The translations under genes and the position numbers were made by a program. This document shows, piece after piece, positions 42,313-51,940 of a stretch of DNA of 64,000 nt. Position 1 is the first letter of the stretch; each line of letters starts with the position of its first letter. The DNA comes from Tretioscincus oriximinensis (taxonomy: Eukaryota > Chordata > Lepidosauria > Squamata > Gymnophthalmidae): positions 1,992,508 to 2,056,507 of the forward strand of contig JAJVDF010000016.1 of assembly GCA_022410635.1 (NCBI GenBank), in the 5' to 3' direction. The notes under the pieces were generated by a model. It was given only the letters and a program-made list of their open reading frames with translations. It was not told the origin of the DNA and did not search any database.

Positions 42313-43715
42313 TTTTTTGCATGTATTTTTANTAAGTTTTTTAACAGCCAAAACAAGGCCATATACCAAAATAATAAGAGAGGCACAGTTACATCATTGA
42401 TTTGATAAAGTAATTCTAAACATAATATTTCTGTCCTCTATTATAATTTCTTTACATATATACATATACCACCTCCCATCCCACCCACCCGCAGAGAGGA
42501 AGAGCATACTTATCAATTAAATATGTTGTTAAGTCATGAGAGTCAATTTAATAGGCCAAACCCTACAGTTAGTTTGTTAATACATTATTAGTTTGGCCCA
42601 ATTTTTCATCCATTTTTTTAAAATTTTGATATTTGTATCTGACTTTTCCATCAAAAAATCTCCCATCATTTGGTCTGATGAATAATGGTACCAATTACTA
42701 ATTTGTAATTTAGACATATCTTTACATCCAAGAGTTAAGACTGCTTGAGCAGCCATAACCATCTGATCGACAAGGTCTTTGTTCTCATTAAGGGTTCCTT
42801 GATGAATTTGAAACAGGGTAAGTTCTTTTGTGCCTCTTATAGGGTATCCCATAATATCATTTATGTGATTCCATATAGAATTCCAAAAGCTACTAATTAT
42901 GGGACATTCCCATAATTGANGTATATAAATTGCCCTAGCCCCGCACCCATGCCAACAAAGTGGACTAACATTTTGGCTCACGTGTGCCAAGAAACTTGGG
43001 GTCCGGTACCATCTACTAGTAATCTTTAGTTGTAGTTCTTTAAGCCTGGTGGTCTTAATTCTCTCTATCTTTTCCCATTTATTCTTCATTTCTGTTTCTG
43101 ATATAACCAGGTCTATAGCCCAAACATCTGTCCAGGTTGTGATATTATCTTATAGGTAATCCGTTATTATCTTATATAGTGTCCCTCCCATCCCTTTCAT
43201 ATCCTGTATTCCCTTAATAAAAGTTTCTTCCAATCTAGTGCTCAGGTCTATTAAATCTTGATTAACTAAGAGTCTTTGAATTCTATTTCTCAAATGATGA
43301 ACTTGAAGCCATCTTTGATTTCCCAACATAGATATCATGTCATTATATGATATTAAATTTCTATCTACCCTGTAGAAATCTCTAATCATCACTATATTAT
43401 GGTCTTTTAATTTTTCGATGTCTTCTATTGACAAAATATTTCCCTGGTCATTCAAATGTCTAATATGAATTATCTTCTTTGTTTTAAAGCTTAATTTTAT
43501 TTGCCATTTCTTCCATACTGACAGGATTGCTTTGATGGCACGTGAACAATTTTTAAGTCTGTTTCGATCTATTTTAATTACCAACAAGGATTGGTTTTCT
43601 ATTTTGTTAAGTCTCCTCTCTATTTTACCCCACTTTTTCTCCAAATATTCCATCTGAAAAAGGTTTTAAATCTGGAATGCATCATAGTAATTCTCAATTG
43701 ATGGCACATTCCATC
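42313..43715 (-). mobile_element. L1-clade LINE, 5'-truncated, with 17-bp target duplication
   Basis: The element is flanked by AATTGGTATGGATATTT at 42296-42312 and 43716-43732, an exact 17-bp duplication. A T run at 42313 (poly-A on the sense strand) is the 3' end. From 43653 down to 42577 the minus strand has one reading frame of about 359 codons with a single TAA (near 43138-43140). It encodes the C-terminal half of L1 ORF2, downstream of the RT core. Visible features: IMIRDFYRVD-like middle, KITSRWYRTPSFLAHV, LCWHGCGARAIYI (the Cys-rich motif of the ORF2 C-terminus) and QLWECPIISSFWNSIW. Truncation removed the endonuclease and RT motifs. The exact duplication and near-open frame show a fairly recent L1 insertion. 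Confidence 0.92.
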
Positions 43716-43796
43716 AATTGGTATGGATATTTAGCGGAATTTATGATAACTGAATTGCTTATATTACCACAATAAAAAATTTAATAAAGAGCAAAG

Positions 43797-44240
43797 GGCA
43801 GGTGCAGGGGAAGCCACGAACACCCCTCTAGCCTTTGAGTCCTTCTTGCTTTTTGAGGGGGAGAAGAAGATAATGATAATCAAGGACACCAAGATATCCA
43901 ACGGCTGCTCTTAAAGGCCCCTCAGGTGCTCTTTGCAGTATACAAAGTCCCTCAGCCTTGCAACACATCATCATGCGTGTTCAGACCACGACCCCTACAA
44001 TCCTCAAGAAGGCTCCACAAATGCCATCACCAACCTCATCAGTGAGTTGTCTCTCCTTGAGGAGAAATTTCAGGTCATCATCAAAGACAAACAAGAGGGG
44101 ATCCAGTAGCACGATTAGGATGGTTGGCCGTGTTTTGTTACATAGCCAGCAATTGTATTTATCCTGGGTTATTCTTTNGCATATCTGTTAACAAATAAAT
44201 GGCATTTTTNAAAAAATAAAAAATAAAAAATCTATGGTGC
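43797..44240 (+). pseudogene. POLR2J: processed pseudogene of POLR2J (RNA pol II subunit RPB11)
   Basis: POLR2J encodes the small RPB11 subunit that pairs with RPB3 in RNA polymerase II. The conserved RPB11 N-terminus is seen as [16 protein letters not shown] near 43828-43878, followed by KDTKISN. After a deletion of roughly 15-20 codons and a frame change comes [13 protein letters not shown], then in a further frame IIMRVQTT, and finally [18 protein letters not shown] and IKDKQEGIQ with a stop at 44106-44108. The start codon position reads ACG (43816-43818). No introns are present. AATAAA lies at 44194-44199 and an A-rich tail at 44211-44240, so this is a retrocopy. Frameshifts, the deletion and the lost start make it inactive. 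No clear target duplication was set. The identification rests on several long identical stretches and is firm. Confidence 0.92.
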
Positions 44241-45023
44241 TGATGATCAAGTTCTGAAAGCTGTTTAGAAGGCACAAAACTCTGTTTCTCTGTTCTGGGA
44301 GGGAGGGGAGGGAGGAACTATAATTGATTTTATGCATTTCATTTTTGTTCTTATTGTTTAATTCTTGTGTGTGTGTGAATGGAAACCAAATAAAAGTATC
44401 CAAAGAAAATGCACCATCATATGCAATCCTAATTTTTATTGACAAATGGAGAGACAATGTTAAACATCAGCAAACTTGATTCAAACAGAAAATCAGCCAA
44501 ATTATTAATCAAACTACCTGTGTGCACTTTTAAAATGAATCATTTTGCTCTGNAGAGATGGAATGCCTTATGTTTCATAGAGAAAGGCTCTCTAATCATA
44601 CTAGAGTACATTATAACTAACACAGAAAACTTTCTTCCTGCACTTTATAGTAGATCAAACAAGGAAGGGCTCTATAAGACCCACCTTCTGTATGCTGGTG
44701 GGGTTTAGCGGAGACTCCCACCTATTTCCCACCCATTCCATTTACCCTAAGATGGAGCATAGAAATTTCACCCGTGCACATTAANAAAGCAACCAGAAAG
44801 TGGTTTAGAGGTGGTAGCATGTGGATGTTAGTGTTCTCAACCCCATTTGAAATGTATCTTCTGGTCTTCAATTTGAATGAATGCACTTGCCCTGATATGG
44901 TTTTGGAGCCACTTTTATTGAGATTTTATTAAGACTTCCAAAATGGCATCCTTGACCTGCTTTGTATTTGACATTTTTTTTCTATGTCAATTGGCACATT
45001 ATGGAGTAATATATCAGACCACC

Positions 45024-45060
45024 AAGGTACATGGATGACTTTGGTACATCCATGTACCTT
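45024..45060. repeat. perfect 14-bp hairpin
   Basis: AAGGTACATGGATG and CATCCATGTACCTT are exact complements separated by 9 nt. It is not followed by a T run in either direction and has no neighbours that explain it. Confidence 0.85.
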
Positions 45061-45723
45061 CCTTGCCTTTGCAATAATCAGTTCTCTTTTGTCTCTATCT
45101 GGAAATAGACACAAAAATATGAAACAGCATGCATATGCAATGTAGGTACTTTCATAGCTAATAATTAAAATTGTGGGAAGACACATATCTATGTAGAACT
45201 TGTGACATCTTCCACAAGTTATTATTCTTACCTCTGTTTGGTAGATCATAATGTCCAGAGGGTTACTGGTTCAATTCTCAGTAACTCAGAGGAAGCAGTA
45301 TTAGGAGCTGTGCGCTGAACATAATAGTTTTAAGAGAAAACATTTTGCCAGGATTTCTAAAATCTCCAGTGGGACCTTCTAGCTAAGTGGCATTAAAAAT
45401 GTAGAATTAATTAGAATTTTCAAAGGACAAGGAAAGGAAGCATAAAAACACTTCAGGACAGAAGATTCCTCAAAAATAAATCAATAGCTTTATTAAAAAC
45501 ACAGCAGGAAGTCTTCAAAATGCATGAAAGAGACAGAAGTGTCAAATTTGGCAAGTATTAACTGATTGTCACTGTGAAAATCAGGTATAGAAGCAAATAA
45601 TACGGTACAGTGTAAGGATTATTCCCAGTAGGGAGCTGTGACAGCTTAACTGTGGACGTGCAGAGTCAGTAGTAGATCCAAATGGCTCCAACAGATCTCC
45701 AACTTAATATTGTCCAGCATCAA

Positions 45724-45748
45724 GACTAAATGGCTATTTCTCTGAAAT
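45724..45748 (+). mobile_element. PLE terminal scrap
   Basis: GACTAAATGGCTATTTCTCT followed by GAAAT is the terminal extension of the PLE copies (one base missing), with no arm next to it. Confidence 0.5.
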
Positions 45749-45819
45749 TAATAAATATTAGGTTATTTAAGAACAAGGTGGACAGCTAGTGTGGAAGGGG
45801 TACAAAAAGGAGTAGGATC

Positions 45820-46164
45820 TTAACTGACTCCCCCTCCACATGATGTGTTAAAAACCTCAATGGCATTAAGTTCCAAAATAACCCCATTGAGAGCCCCTTC
45901 ATCTTTTTGTAAACAAACCATAAAGCTTTTAAATCCATGTGGAACAGATGAGTTGACTAAACCATGACATAAATTCCGAGCATGCTCAGTATCCAATTCA
46001 GCTTCTGTGTTGACTAACCAGGAGGTAAATAACGAGGATGCTTTGTGTGAGATTCTGCATTCTCTCTCCCTTGTGCTCGTGAGATCCTGCTTTCTTCCAA
46101 TAATCAAACACATGAAGGCTTGAAAAGGGGAATATTGTACAAGCAATAAATTATGTACCCTCAC
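45820..46164 (-). other. unassigned open frame, about 114 codons
   Basis: The minus-strand frame continues without a stop upstream of 46164 for at least another 20 codons (a TVHHNASGGKV-like stretch), so the ORF boundary there is only a start-codon choice. The residue mix looks protein-like, but no motif or family is recognised. It could be a fragment of an unrecognised mobile-element gene. Its neighbours are unclassified sequence and an L1 scrap, giving no functional hint. Confidence 0.2.
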
Positions 46165-46604
46165 ACCTTTCCTCCTGATGCATTGTGATGCACGGTGAAA
46201 ACTCCTTTTGCACTTTGGGCAGAAGTATAATGATGTTGTAACATCTCGGTGAGAAACATGTAGGAAAACATTGTGTTGAGGGGGCTTCTATCTTGAACCT
46301 AAGGAGGGGAATCTAAAGTAACAGGAGGCCAGATGAGGAATCTTATTCTTTGATGTGATGAAGTTTCAAAGTCCTTCCTGAGGGAATGTTGCAGAGTTGT
46401 CACATTGCAGTATATGAGGAAGGAGAGGTTGGGATCTTACATAGTAACCAAGAGAACTTAAAATGGAATCCTAAAATGATCTTTAAAGGGAGTTAATCCA
46501 AATAGCTGCGTCATTTTGAAAACAAAGTGAAAAATCAGCAGATGGGTCCTCAAAGTGGAAAATGTCGCAAAAGCTGGGCTGTTTTGAAAACAGAACTAGA
46601 CGTC
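46165..46604. other. no gene seen
   Basis: No recognised gene or repeat. The phrase AATCTAAAGTAAC near 46310 has a near match (AGTCTAAAGTAAC) near 46959, on either side of the L1 fragment. Confidence 0.4.
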
Positions 46605-46615
46605 AAAAAGGACTC

Positions 46616-46884
46616 AGTCTCATGCATATACAGACTAGAGTTAAGTGGATACAGAGATGGGGTTGTATCTATTTTAAGGCCATAATAGATGATATTAATA
46701 TACATGTTCTATTGAAAGAAATGACAGCTCTAATGATTAATATGAAATTGATATTGTGATGACCTATGCCGATTCTGTACGTGGTCCTAAGGGTGGGAGG
46801 GGGTGGGTATTGAGGGTTTGTTCCTTTTCTCTTTTCTATGTATGTGTATAAAAAAATTGCAATAAAAAGAAAATGAAAAAAAAA
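46616..46884 (+). mobile_element. L1 3' end with poly-A and short target duplication
   Basis: A 270-bp L1 tail: an eroded ORF2 C-terminus, then GATGACCTATGCCGATTCTG, a G-rich run (GGGTGGGAGGGGGTGGG) and AATTGCAATAAAAAGAAAAT with a long A run. It is flanked by AAAAAGGACTC at 46605-46615 and 46885-46895; the A part of the right copy merges with the poly-A. The G-rich 3' UTR is common in L1. Confidence 0.75.
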
Positions 46885-46895
46885 AAAAAGGACTC

Positions 46896-47840
46896 TTAAA
46901 GTGAAGCTTAAAAAGCCAGTGCAGCTGAACAGAGAATTGAAAAGCAATCAGGTGGGAGAGTCTAAAGTAACAAACTTACAACCAATCTGAAGGAGGCTTC
47001 TATGATGGAAGTGATGAAGATGGATCCTGTGCATTTGAGCTCTCTATTGAGATCAAGCTGGGGATTGACCCCAGCTTTAACTCTCAGTCTGGAGATGGGA
47101 ATCACATCTCTGCCTGCCACATAAAGCCACATGAAAAATTCACTGGCACATCTTCATACAAGGATACTTCTTCCCTTATGTACAAAGATGGCAAATAAAG
47201 CAATGTCTTTTGGAAGCAGTTCAGCTAACAGCAGTTACATGCCATTGCAGTATATCTCTGACAAGAATATGTGCACATGCAGTCAAACAGCAGTCAGCTA
47301 CATCTCAACGATACCCAACAATTTTATCTATCTATAATCTTCAATTCTCATGACAACAGGGAATTGGTAAAACCCTTCCACAAGTGGGTTCCCCACTTAT
47401 GACTCAGCCACTTACGTATAACATAAGTTTTATTCCAAGGCTCTGTTTTTCATCTAAGCTGCAATATAAGATCTTTGTATCCATCCACTGTAAAGTACAA
47501 TAGAGAAAGTTCTTACTTTTTTTAGTTTCTTGCGAAACTGGGACGAGTGTACATCCTGCATCCAAAGCCCCTGCCCACTATTATGCTTCTAAGAATGCAT
47601 ATGGAGATACGTAANCAAAACCCCACATATATTAAGTAAAGCCCACAGGATAATGTGACAGACAGCATGGAGACATCCTCTTTCCAGCATGAGTCACTAT
47701 CACTTGGGAAGGAAACTGGCCCAGAGGTCAGTGTGGCATCAATTTGCTGTACGTTCCAATTGCTGAGCAGTTGCCTGGAAAACAGTTGTCTGAAACCTCT
47801 ATCACTTACTACATATATAGTTGAATATTCCACACTAAAG
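46896..47840. other. no gene seen
   Basis: No recognised gene or repeat. Confidence 0.45.
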
Positions 47841-47933
47841 CATTGTGTGGGCTGATTTATTCCAGAATATCCATGCCTTTATTGTGGAATATCCAAGTAT
47901 AGTAGATTAAATAAGAGATGTGTGGATGCAGCC
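47841..47933 (-). mobile_element. 93-bp MITE, GGCTGCATCCAC end
   Basis: Reverse copy of the unit at 36699: on the minus strand it reads GGCTGCATCCACACATCTCT...GGATATTCCACAATAAAGGC...ATTCTGGAATAAATCAGCCC. Ends in CACACAATG like its sister. Confidence 0.75.
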
Positions 47934-48048
47934 ATAGTCTGTGAACCTTATTTAACAGAGGACAGAAATATAAACTAGCAGTATGCGGTAGAATGTAAAA
48001 AGTAGCTGTGCTTGTCTGGATCAGCAAAGACGTCTCATAGCCCCTTAG

Positions 48049-48203
48049 GGCCTAATCACATATCATCTTGTGTTCTGAAGAACTAGACTAAAAAACAGAA
48101 AAAAATTATGAAAAAAGATGTTTGTTTGTTTTTTTATAGAAAAACTGACTCCAGTTCTTGTGGACTGAAGATGGTTCAGAAATGCTTGGATGATCAGGCC
48201 CTT
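48049..48203. mobile_element. MITE with GGGCCTAATCACA / TGATCAGGCCCT ends
   Basis: The termini AGGGCCTAATCACATATCAT and GGATGATCAGGCCCT are imperfect inverted repeats. Subterminal arms TTCTGAAGAACTAGACTAAA and TCCAGTTCTTGTGGACTGAA also pair around an A/T-rich centre. Flanks TTA and TTG could be a 3-bp duplication. Related to the hairpins at 8905 and 48214. Confidence 0.65.
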
Positions 48204-48213
48204 GTGTGTTGTT

Positions 48214-48302
48214 CCAACACATACTTTTAATCTATCTTCAGTCCTGAGGAACTAAACTGGTTTAGTCCAAATAGTTCAGGATTGAAGACGGATTTAAAGG
48301 TA
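48214..48302. repeat. inverted repeat (ATCTATCTTCAGTCC family)
   Basis: Left arm TTTTAATCTATCTTCAGTCC...AACTAAAC, right arm GTTTAGTCC...AGGATTGAAGACGGATTTAA. Close relative of 8905-9005. It lies 10 bp from the element at 48049. Confidence 0.65.
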
Positions 48303-48312
48303 TGTGCCCAAA

Positions 48313-48470
48313 CAGCACACTAGAGACTAGCAAGAAGGAAAAGGAAAAAAGGGTGATAACATGAGCNTTTGTAGTTAAATCTACTTTTTGAGATCCTCTG
48401 AAGAAGTAGATTTGTCTGCNAAAGCTCAATCCCTTTTTGATGTTAGTCTCTAAAATGCTACAAGAACTTC
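48313..48470. mobile_element. PLE-derived inverted dimer, old copy
   Basis: ACTAGAGACTAGCAAGAAGG...TGATAACATGAGC at the left and TGTTAGTCTCTAAAATGCTA at the right, with a centre (CTCTGAAGAAGTAGATTTGT) like the other PLE dimers. Both ends are eroded and the terminal extension is missing. Confidence 0.62.
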
Positions 48471-48911
48471 ATGCTAGCTATATGTACTTGTTTTCACTCT
48501 GGGGGGTATTGAATTCTAGTTGCTCTCTTTAACTCCAGAAAAAACAATATCAAATCAATTTAATTTCCTCCTCTGTGTTAATGTAGAATAGCACTGGGAA
48601 GCCAGACATGCCAGCGTAATTTACTAGTTTATAAGCTTATCAGGCTTGTTTGGAAATGTGTTAATAACAATAATATTGGCATTTTGCAACTAATGTGTGT
48701 TTCTTATATCAATACTTAGACATGGATAGTCAGCTTCCTAAAATACCCCTTTTCAGTGTTTTAGTGCCCTTTTACATCAGTAGTACTAGCACTTCCAGGA
48801 AACCCATACCAAAAACTAGAGTTCAGCAAAGGGGCCAGAGAGCTTCTGATAAAAGCCCAAACTAGAATAATGTTTATAAACTTTGCTTTATTCGCACAAA
48901 ACCAGTATTAA
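48471..48911. other. no gene seen
   Basis: No recognised gene or repeat. Confidence 0.4.
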
Positions 48912-50079
48912 GTGAGTCCAGCCAAAGGGGCTAGTAGCACTTTGAGACTAACAGGAGAAAAGTGGGTGGCATAAGTTTCCATAGACACGTCTATTTCTTC
49001 AGATGCTGAGGGACTAATGTCAGGGTCAGGTATTTATAGAAAACTGTGAACGGGAGATGACAAAGCATATGCAAGTGTGGTGGGGTATGAACTCCAGGTT
49101 AGAAAAACATGAAAATAGCAGAAAGTAATCCTCTCATGTGAAAAAGTCCCTGGGGCAACAAGAGGTAATGTCTGATAGTAAATCAATCAAATACTCAACA
49201 AGTGTCATACAAATGTATAGGAAACCAGGAAACCATTATCTTTGTTAAGTCCTTTGTTGATNGCCTGGAGTGTAGAGTGTAGAGGAGCATTGTTGGCAGA
49301 AAATGGAATACACCACATTGGCACAGATGGAGAAATGGGAACTAGACCCTTCCACAAACCCAGATGTCAACTCTGCTCACACATCCACCCTGGCAATGTA
49401 ATCACAGGACCTGATAACACTACCCACAATATTACAGGGACTTTTACATATTCATATTCTAATGTGGTGTATTCCATTTTCTGCCAACAATGCCCCTCTA
49501 CACTCTACACTGGATAAACAGGACAATCCCTATGCCAAAGAATAAATGGACACAAATCAGATATTCAAAATGGCAACACACAGAAACCAGTTGCTGAACA
49601 CTACAACCTTCCAGGACATTCCATCTCAGACCTCAGGACTGCAGTCCTTGAACAAAGAAACTACAAAGGAAGATTTGAAAGAAAAGCAACAGAACTTGAA
49701 TACATTCATAAGTTCCAGGCCATCAACAAAGGACTTAGAAAAGATGATGGTTTCCTGCCCAATTATACATTTTTATGATACCTGTTAAGTTTTTGATTGA
49801 TTTACAATCAGACATTGCCTCTTGTTGCCCCAGGGACTTTTTCACATGAGAGGATTAGTTTCTGCTATTTACCTGTTTTTCCAACCTGGAGTTCATACCT
49901 CATCACACTTGCATATGCTTTGTCATCTCCTATACACAGTTTTCTATAAATACCTGACCCTGACATTAGTCCCTCAGCATCTGAAGAAGTAGAAGTAACT
50001 TTTCTCAAGTTAGTCTCAAAGTGCTACTGGCCCCTTTGCTGGACTTTTTACTGGACTAACACGGCTGTTTCTCTGAAAT
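48912..50079 (+). mobile_element. Penelope-like element, large inverted dimer
   Basis: The left part (48912-49266) is the reverse complement of 49708-50079, and 49267-49318 is the reverse complement of 49458-49510. So a shorter minus-strand copy, lacking about 200 bp, is joined head to head with a longer plus-strand copy. The plus copy encodes a GIY-YIG domain (see the next entry). It continues through CTGACCCTGACATTAGTCCC, CATCTGAAGAAGTAG and CTCAAGTTAGTCTCAAAGTG to the terminal extension CTGGACTAACACGGCTG...CTCTGAAAT. The left end stops at TCCAGCC without the extension. PLEs are retroelements with an RT and a GIY-YIG endonuclease and often have inverted pLTR arrangements; all these points fit. 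Confidence 0.85.
49242..49782 (+). pseudogene. GIY-YIG endonuclease domain of a Penelope-like element, broken
   Basis: This is the C-terminal endonuclease that nicks target DNA during PLE retrotransposition. The part upstream of about 49319 overlaps the inverted arm and is not part of the original protein. In one frame: a Cys-containing linker (CQLCSHIHPGN), then TFTYSYSNVVYSIFCQQC and TLYTG, which hold the GIY (VVYSI) and YIG (LYTG) elements. A single in-frame TAA (49518-49520) follows. After it, in the same frame, come TGQSLCQRINGHKSDIQNG with the expected catalytic Arg, EHYNLPGHSISDLRTAVLEQ with a Glu at the catalytic position, and a C-terminal stretch ending at a stop near 49780-49782. 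The RT domain is missing through 5' truncation. The stop and truncation make it inactive. Confidence 0.85.
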
Positions 50080-50265
50080 CAAATACTAGAGTTCTCAAAC
50101 TTGTTTAGTTTAACTTTTTAATCTTACCTTCTTCTGTGATTCAATGTTCACAGCCCTTAAAGCTACATAGTTCTTGTAACATCTTTCTGTAGGTACCTAC
50201 TTTGGGCCTAGTGCTGCTGGAAAAGATAAGATTTTGTTTTGTCTCTTGTGGACTTATTTTTATTC
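50080..50265. other. spacer between two PLE copies
   Basis: Unclassified sequence separating two PLE copies of opposite orientation. Confidence 0.4.
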
Positions 50266-50785
50266 TGCAAGGGGGCTAATAGCACTTGGAAACCAGCAAG
50301 AGAAAGATAGATGGCATCAACTTTCGGAGACATGTCTACTTCTTCAGATGCTAAGGGACCAATGTCAGGAAAGACTTTATAGGAAACTGTGTGGTGGAGA
50401 TGTCAAAGGACATGTAAATGTGATATGGAGATTAACTCTAGGTGAGAAAAAAAGTGGCAGGGGAGCAAGATGCATCTGGCTGATTGTGCATTAATCAAAT
50501 AGTTAACTGGTATTACAAAAATGTACAGCAAGTCTGTCACCAAGTGTTCTTCAAAGAGCAGCATTATTTTCTAGGCTAGGCTGTGGTTCATTGATGATAC
50601 GTTTGAGTGGCCTCTGTTGAGAGCTGTATGTTCTGTTATTTTCTGTTCTAATCTGTCCAGTTATTGGTTGGTTCTGGGTATTATTCTGGCTCTGTTGATT
50701 TGGTTTTTTTTACTTCATGTAGTAGCCTGAGGAATGCTTGTTGTAGTTCCAGATGCTTTTATTCTGTTTTCCTTGCTGTGTGAGA
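50266..50785 (-). mobile_element. PLE copy, not dimeric, minus strand
   Basis: The first 260 bp follow the left arm of the large copy: GCAAGGGGGCTAATAGCACT, TCGGAGACATGTCTACTTCT, TCAGATGCTAAGGGACCAAT, then GAAACTGTGTGGTGGAGATG and TCAAATAGTTAACTGG. Beyond about 50540 the minus strand gives a weak frame with PLKRIINEPQPSLENNAAL, plausible as PLE ORF sequence upstream of the endonuclease. The GIY-YIG region itself is deleted. No second arm is present, so this copy shows the non-palindromic state. Confidence 0.6.
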
Positions 50786-51076
50786 CTTATTAGAAATACA
50801 ATTTTAAAAGTTCAACAAAATCAAAATCAAAAGAAAGAAAAAGTATTGTAAGTGGAACTGATCTTTATTGTTGTTGGGTCCTACCGAGTTCTCATGCCAG
50901 GGATATGAAAGTGATTTGCTGTTACCTAGTTCTAAGGAGAGGTTGGGAATACGATTACAAAATCATTTGATTTTGCCAAGTACCACCCATTTTTTATATT
51001 TAAAATTTCACNAACACAGCTTTGTAGAAAAGACTGCCATCTTTTCTGCTGGGCAGCACATGGAACTGGGCAATCA
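50786..51076. other. no gene seen
   Basis: No recognised gene or repeat. Confidence 0.4.
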
Positions 51077-51940
51077 GGGTGCATTCATACGACGAGCTAA
51101 AAACCGGAATAAATTTCTATTCCAGAATATAGCAAATGCCTATCCCTTCACACCATGAAGCTATATTCCGGAATATACAATGGCGTGTCTGTTCACATGT
51201 ATACTTGAATTCTCGCAATATGCAGCCGGCTCCTTCCAGCCAGCCCAGCTGACTTCCACCGCAGCGGAGCTGGCTGTGTGTCACGAGAAGCCTTTTCCTG
51301 TCCAACCAGACCCTGCCTGCTTTTGGAGGGTTCCTGCCTGGAGATCAGCTCTGCAAAAGCAAGGGGAAGAAGGCAGGTTTGGGGAAATTCTGCAAAAGCA
51401 GAGGAGGCGGAGACAGCTGCATTCTGCTGGCTCCATCCATAAGGAGCCTAGGCAGCAGAACGTAGCCATTTGCTTCGGCAGAATTTTCTCTAGCCTGCCT
51501 CTGCCTGCTTTGGGGGGCTACTGAGGAGGAGGTGAGGAGGTTGACAGGACGTCTGTCAATGTTCCCCTTGCTTTTGCCTGGAGATCCAATCTCCAGGCAG
51601 GAACCCTCCAAAAGCAGGCAGAGGGCTGGCTGGGCGAAAAGGTGGGCAGATTTCCCTGCCGAAACAAGAGGCAGNGCTTCCTCCTGTTATCTCTCCCCTC
51701 CTGTTTCTTGCACTATTTTTGTTCACATGGGAGATGAAGGGGACTGGCTACCAGATGACAGAGGTTGGCTGCGAGATTTNGGACGTTCTCCGCAATTATT
51801 CCTGATTATCCCAGCAATAGTTTATTGCGGAATAAATGGCCTTTATTGCAGAAGTTTTATTGATACACGCTTAATATGTGTGACACAACCTTCATAATGT
51901 CGCTATAACTGAGGCATAAAATAGACACGTGAATGCACCC
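51077..51940. mobile_element. TIR element of the TTCACACGACG family, copy 2 (864 bp)
   Basis: Ends GGGTGCATTCATACGACGAG and ACACGTGAATGCACCC are inverted, flanked by TCA and TTA. Near the left end CTATTCCAGAATATAGCAAA and GCTATATTCCGGAATATACA are internal palindromes; near the right GTTTATTGCGGAATAAATGG. The GC-rich middle has several repeats of GGCAGGAACCCTCCAAAAGC-like sequence in both orientations. Longest of three copies. No transposase. A 3-bp duplication of TNA type would suit PIF/Harbinger but is not established. Confidence 0.72.

Larger units (their letters stand above)
44241..45819. other. no gene seen; small hairpin and PLE tail scrap inside
   Basis: Apart from the hairpin at 45024-45060 and the PLE end at 45724-45748, nothing is recognised. 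No coding frame of note. Confidence 0.45.
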
